Shown piece after piece: positions 60,766 to 64,000 of a stretch of 64,000 bases of DNA (the stretch's first letter is position 1; each line of letters starts with the position of its first letter). The position numbers were made by a program, and so were the translations under genes. The notes under the pieces are model-generated. The model was given only the letters and a program-made list of their open reading frames with translations, did no database searches and was not told the DNA's origin. The stretch is taken from contig NZ_JAQMHX010000010.1 in NCBI RefSeq assembly GCF_028331445.1, positions 62,001 to 126,000 of the forward strand, given 5' to 3'. The stretch is from Candidatus Phyllobacterium onerii. Lineage in GTDB: Bacteria; Pseudomonadota; Alphaproteobacteria; Rhizobiales; Rhizobiaceae.

Positions 60766-61890
60766 ATGAATTTATCCGCTCCCGTAGTCTCGAAAGTCGT
60801 CGTGGTCGGCGGCGGTATCTTCGGTGCATCTGCTGCTTTGCATCTGGCACGGCATGGTGTTCGGACCATTCTCGTCAATGATGGGCCGCTTGCGCGGGGC
60901 GCATCGGGACGCTCGCTCGCCTGGCTCAACTCCGCGCGTCAGCGTTCTGCCGCTTACCACTACCTGCGCCTCGCCGGGATCGATCGCTATCGCACCCTGG
61001 CAGCGACGCATCCGGGCGCCGGCTGGCTGCGTTTCGATGGTGGATTGACGTGGGATGCCGATGACGCCAAGAACGAAATTGCCGACGTTTTAGTCTATGA
61101 GCGATCGATAGGCTACGACGCCCGCTTGCTGTCTGCCGATGAGATAGCGTCGGTAACGCCCGGCGTAGATGCGCGGTCTGTCCCTGCCCAAGGGGCTATC
61201 TTCAATCCCGGTGAAGGATGGGTAGATCTTCCCTCGCTGATTGCCTTTCTGATGAGCGAATTTCAGACACTTGGCGGCGAGGTGATAACAGATGGAGGCC
61301 GCGCCAAGCTGCTGACCCTCGGCGGGCGGGCCGGCGTGGTTATGCTGGAAGATGGCAGAGAGATTGGCGCGGACGCAATGTTGCTTGCAACCGGGCCGGC
61401 AGTTCCTTCCATGGCCATGGAGATCGGCAGGACAATTCCCGATGCGACGCCGATTGCGCTTCTCGTGCGTACAGAGCCGATTGTTCATCCTCTACGCGCA
61501 GTTTTGAACACGCCGCGCGTCGCCATCCGGCCGATGCCGTCGGGCGGCTTCGCCCTTGATTCCGCCTGGTCCGAGGAAGAGGTCGTGACGCGCCCGGATG
61601 GCACCTATCACGTGGACCAATCAACGATGCTGGGACTTCTCGATGAGGCTTCGAACGTTCTGGCGGGCAATCCAAAACTTGCTGTTGCGAGCTACGGTAT
61701 TGGCCCCAAGCCTATTCCAGGAGACGGCGAGCCCGTATTCGGTCCTGTGAGGGATGTGGAGGGCTGTTACCTCGCCTTCAGCCATAGTGGTGCAACCCTC
61801 GGGCTAATTGCCGGAGAACTTATGGCGGGTGAAATTGCGACGGGGCAAGCCAACCCCCTTCTGGAGCCTTTCAGACCAACGCGGTTCTGA
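60766..61890 (+). CDS. FAD-dependent oxidoreductase (D-amino-acid oxidase family)
   Basis: A 374-residue flavoprotein. FAD motif VVVVGGGIFGASAALHLARH at residues about 10-29, FAD-contact GASGRSLAWLNSARQRSAAY near 45, and a C-terminal glycine-rich segment YLAFSHSGATLGLIAGEL. The DAO family includes glycine, sarcosine, D-amino-acid and Amadori-compound oxidases. With an amino-acid-type importer before it and an FrlB-like deglycase after it, oxidation of an N-substituted amino acid such as a deoxyfructosyl-amino acid is a fair guess. It starts 37 bp after the transporter gene. Confidence 0.85.
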   Translation: MNLSAPVVSKVVVVGGGIFGASAALHLARHGVRTILVNDGPLARGASGRSLAWLNSARQRSAAYHYLRLAGIDRYRTLAATHPGAGWLRFDGGLTWDADDAKNEIADVLVYERSIGYDARLLSADEIASVTPGVDARSVPAQGAIFNPGEGWVDLPSLIAFLMSEFQTLGGEVITDGGRAKLLTLGGRAGVVMLEDGREIGADAMLLATGPAVPSMAMEIGRTIPDATPIALLVRTEPIVHPLRAVLNTPRVAIRPMPSGGFALDSAWSEEEVVTRPDGTYHVDQSTMLGLLDEASNVLAGNPKLAVASYGIGPKPIPGDGEPVFGPVRDVEGCYLAFSHSGATLGLIAGELMAGEIATGQANPLLEPFRPTRF

Positions 61891-61930
61891 ACGTACGTCC
61901 AGCCGCAACGCAGAGTAATGCAAAGAAGCG

Positions 61931-61947
61931 ATGGCGTTATACGCCAT
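61931..61947. terminator. palindrome after FAD oxidoreductase
   Basis: ATGGCGT and ACGCCAT around TAT, extendable by GC pairs with one mismatch, 40 bp after the stop. No U-tract. It may be a weak terminator or a regulatory site of the next gene. Confidence 0.4.
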
Positions 61948-62116
61948 TGCGGGTAAGGAGACATTTCAAAAAGTGAGATTTCCGACGTTCTTGTAAGCGG
62001 GAACATCGTTTCACCTTCGAAGCCGAATTCCCATGGCGCCCGGCCTATGCTAACCGGCAAGCCAGGGATACAAGGAGCGAGAGTGGTGGAATGTACTTGC
62101 TTTCGAGAAGGGTGAA

Positions 62117-63139
62117 ATGGCTCAGAAACCGGCGACATTGAAGGATGTGGCGGCTTACGCAAACGTCTCGCGTGCAACGGCTGCTCGCGCTCTCAACAGC
62201 TATGGTTACGTTGGCGATGAAACAGCTCGAAAAGTTCATGAAGCTGCGGAAAAGCTCGGCTACAGGGGCAACCGCCTGGCACAAGCCCTGCGCAATGGTC
62301 AGTTGCCGATTATTGGCTGCATTCTCGGTGACATACAGAATCCGTTCTTCGCCCGGATCGCGCATGATATCGAGGTGCTGGCGCGGAAGTACCGGTACAA
62401 TCTCATCATCGGCAGCAGTGAAGAAGAACTGGAACAAGAGGTCTCGTTGCTGGCAAGCCTCCAATCTCTCAGTATTCGAGGGTTCATCGTGGCGCCGACG
62501 TCTGACGAGAATAACTTCCATCTAGAGCGCCTGATAGAGGAAAACGTGCCGTTGGTCCTGATCGACCGTGTCGTGAAGGGTATCGAATGCGACAGTGTTG
62601 TGGTCGACAACGAGGGCGGTGCACGCAAGGCCATAGAATATCTGATCGCAATGGGCCATCGCCGCATCGGCCTTTTGCAGGATGACACGCGCATCTTCAC
62701 GTCACGCGAGCGCTTGAGCGGTTATCAAAGTGCGCTCACGGCTGGTGGCATTACTCCCGATGACCGGATGATTTCCGTGGCTCAATCAACCGTGGAACAC
62801 GCGATCGATGCAACAATTCGTTTGTTCAGTCAGAAAACTCCACCCACGGCTCTGTTCACCGTCGACAGCCTGATGACGCAAGGAGCTCTGTTGGCATTTC
62901 GCGCGATGGGCATTTCAATCCCGCACGACGTATCGCTCGTCGGCTTCGATGACTTCAATCTAGCGACGTTCACCGATCCTCAAATTACAGTTGTAGCGCA
63001 GCCTGTATCGGAAATCGGGCTTGCGGCAGCCCGGCTCCTGTTCGAAAAACTTACGGGACAAAGCAGCCCACCTCAACAAATTCGCTTTGAAACCAAGCTC
63101 TTGATCCGAGGCTCAGTGAGCCGCAGACCCGAAGGTTAA
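62117..63139 (+). CDS. LacI family regulator (ATAAR recognition helix), second copy
   Basis: A 340-residue repressor; ATG 62117 follows GAGAAGGG. HTH at residues about 7-30 (TLKDVAAYANVSRATAARAL), hinge YRGNRLAQALRNGQ, sensor IIGCILGDIQNPFFARIAHD, and late SLVGFDDFNLATF. It shares the ATAAR recognition helix and GDI(E/Q)N(S/P)FF with the first LacI, so the two are close relatives. It sits upstream of the SIS deglycase gene, which has a 20-bp perfect palindrome in front. Confidence 0.9.
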   Translation: MAQKPATLKDVAAYANVSRATAARALNSYGYVGDETARKVHEAAEKLGYRGNRLAQALRNGQLPIIGCILGDIQNPFFARIAHDIEVLARKYRYNLIIGSSEEELEQEVSLLASLQSLSIRGFIVAPTSDENNFHLERLIEENVPLVLIDRVVKGIECDSVVVDNEGGARKAIEYLIAMGHRRIGLLQDDTRIFTSRERLSGYQSALTAGGITPDDRMISVAQSTVEHAIDATIRLFSQKTPPTALFTVDSLMTQGALLAFRAMGISIPHDVSLVGFDDFNLATFTDPQITVVAQPVSEIGLAAARLLFEKLTGQSSPPQQIRFETKLLIRGSVSRRPEG

Positions 63140-63206
63140 GTCGGACCGACCCCACACGAAATCAAAAAACCTACTTGTCAGCAGCGAAATCTTATGCGTT
63201 TAATGT

Positions 63207-63226
63207 ATGTGAGATCGATCTCACAT
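63207..63226. promoter_or_regulatory. 20-bp perfect LacI-type operator before SIS gene
   Basis: ATGTGAGATCGATCTCACAT is a perfect palindrome with central CG. Its core GAGATCGATCTC differs from the twin sites at 58127-58162 by one base per half-site (GAGATC against GAGACC). It lies about 80 bp before the SIS start. Confidence 0.75.
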
Positions 63227-63304
63227 TGTCTTAACGAACATTCGCACAAGACAGGATCGCGCGCTGTAGGGCCGATCTTGAAATGCGCAAACGGGAAGGT
63301 TTTA

Positions 63305-64000
63305 ATGCTCAACTTCGATAAAGATCGCTTTGTGAACATACAACGTGGCGCGGTTGCCATTGCGGAAGACGTGCGCGTTTTGATGCGCAAGTTGCTTGAT
63401 GATGGCCTGGAACGCGTTTTCTTCATGGGCACGGGCGGTGTACAATTTCTGACCCAGCCTGCTATTGCGCTTGCACGCGCTTCGACGGTTTTCCCGGTAT
63501 CTGCAGCGTTTCCTGCGCAGGTTATTCTGGAAGCCCCGGCCGGTCTGGACGAACGGGCGCTGGTCATTCTCCCGTCTTTATCCGGAACCACCAAGGAAAG
63601 TGTGCAGCTCTTGTCCTTCTTGAAGGAAAGAGGCGTCAAGACACTATCGCTTACCGGGCACAAGAACACCCCGTTGGGTAGCGACGCTGATTATAACTTC
63701 ACCAACTTTGCGGAAGACGACACCTCATCGGAGTCATTTTACCTGCAAACGCTGCTAATCGTTCTTTCGCTGCTGGCGGAACGCGGCGAGTACACCGACT
63801 TTGACAAGACCATAGCGGAACTGAAGCAGCTTCCGGAATTGCTGGTCTCCGTCAAAGAGAATTACGAGGCGCGCGCTGCAACGCTGGCCCAGGAAATCAA
63901 GGACGAGAATTACCACATCTTCACGGGTGCAGGTTCAGTCTGGCCGCAAGCGCACTATTATGGAATGTGCATCCTTGAGGAGATGCAGTGGATTCGTACG
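63305..64000 (+). CDS. FrlB-like SIS-domain deglycase, 5' part
   Basis: Open from ATG 63305 (GGGAAGG before it) to the window edge, 232 codons. SIS loop 1 is VFFMGTGGVQFLTQPAIALA near 38-57 and the serine loop LPSLSGTTKESVQLLSFL near 93; then LKQLPELLVSV near 175 and the second SIS start HIFTGAGSVWPQAHYYGM near 208. The order and spacing match fructoselysine-6-phosphate deglycase (FrlB) and related Amadori deglycases, which split phosphorylated sugar-amino-acid adducts. A kinase would normally be needed first and may lie beyond the edge. Controlled by the palindrome upstream. Confidence 0.78.
   Translation, partial: MLNFDKDRFVNIQRGAVAIAEDVRVLMRKLLDDGLERVFFMGTGGVQFLTQPAIALARASTVFPVSAAFPAQVILEAPAGLDERALVILPSLSGTTKESVQLLSFLKERGVKTLSLTGHKNTPLGSDADYNFTNFAEDDTSSESFYLQTLLIVLSLLAERGEYTDFDKTIAELKQLPELLVSVKENYEARAATLAQEIKDENYHIFTGAGSVWPQAHYYGMCILEEMQWIRT

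Noticed and set aside
1-64000. tRNA or rRNA genes
   Set aside because: No cloverleaf-like segment with conserved TTCRA loop or rRNA-like stretch was noticed on either strand; a tRNAscan run would settle this.

Overview
The window looks like accessory DNA of an alphaproteobacterium of the order Hyphomicrobiales (Rhizobium, Mesorhizobium, Phyllobacterium or Brucella/Ochrobactrum type). The reasons are the GC-rich coding style, the density of solute-binding-protein transporters each paired with a local GntR, LacI, LysR or MarR regulator, a tripartite tricarboxylate transporter, and a 2-aminobenzoyl-CoA pathway. I saw no rRNA, tRNA, replication or core housekeeping genes. Intact catabolic operons alternate with stretches of broken genes, which fits a chromid, megaplasmid or genomic island.

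Regions. (1) 0.3-5.4 kb: a TetR regulator next to an operon of a Tm-1-like protein, its TIM-barrel partner, a cupin and an M24 peptidase. A DJ-1/PfpI gene with an in-frame stop and the 3' end of a GntR gene lie beside it on the other strand. (2) 6.3-14.5 kb: an eight-gene minus-strand sugar operon (ABC transporter, PfkB kinase, eIF2B-like isomerase, double-SIS protein). Its first gene is a LacI-type DNA-binding domain fused to a PfkB sugar kinase, with a perfect LacI-style palindrome just upstream. (3) 14.5-20.5 kb: a decayed stretch with gene remnants, a repeat, a frameshifted membrane gene, an intact thiamine-diphosphate enzyme and two small proteins. (4) 20.5-25.5 kb: a metallo-beta-lactamase-fold protein, LysR, an alpha/beta hydrolase, an azoreductase, an AhpD-like protein and Rrf2. 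(5) 25.7-45 kb: a large island converging on anthranilate and anthraniloyl-CoA. It holds a GntR regulator, a kynureninase-like enzyme, a partial amino-acid ABC transporter, a second class V PLP enzyme, a kynurenine formamidase/isatin hydrolase-type cyclase, indolepyruvate-ferredoxin-oxidoreductase-like subunits, RidA, an aryl-CoA ligase, an acyl-CoA dehydrogenase, two crotonases, MarR, an SDR, the two-domain 2-aminobenzoyl-CoA monooxygenase/reductase and a 3-hydroxyacyl-CoA dehydrogenase. (6) 45-49.5 kb: a GlcG-like protein, a second copy of the repeat, a resolvase scrap, a Fic protein whose promoter lies inside five repeats of exact 24-bp period, and two pseudogenes. (7) 49.6-56.1 kb: GntR, PdxA-like dehydrogenase, TctCBA and a homoserine-dehydrogenase-like protein with a SAF end. 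(8) 56.5-64 kb: DoxX, then a module of LacI, amino-acid-type ABC transporter (permease and ATPase fused), FAD oxidoreductase, second LacI and an FrlB-like SIS deglycase that runs off the window. This resembles Amadori-compound (opine-like) catabolism.

How the genes fit together. Each catabolic block carries a regulator, and several intergenic regions contain near-perfect palindromes that suit that regulator family. The two LacI proteins at the right end share an unusual recognition-helix motif (ATAAR), and the palindromes next to their target genes share the half-site GAGAYC, so they may form one regulon. Each of the four transporter operons has a strong hairpin just after the binding-protein gene. 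The least familiar elements are the regulator-kinase fusion with its operon, the Fic gene with its 24-bp array, and the isatin/kynurenine-to-anthraniloyl-CoA combination. All functional assignments come from reading the sequence and knowledge of families; no database search was made.
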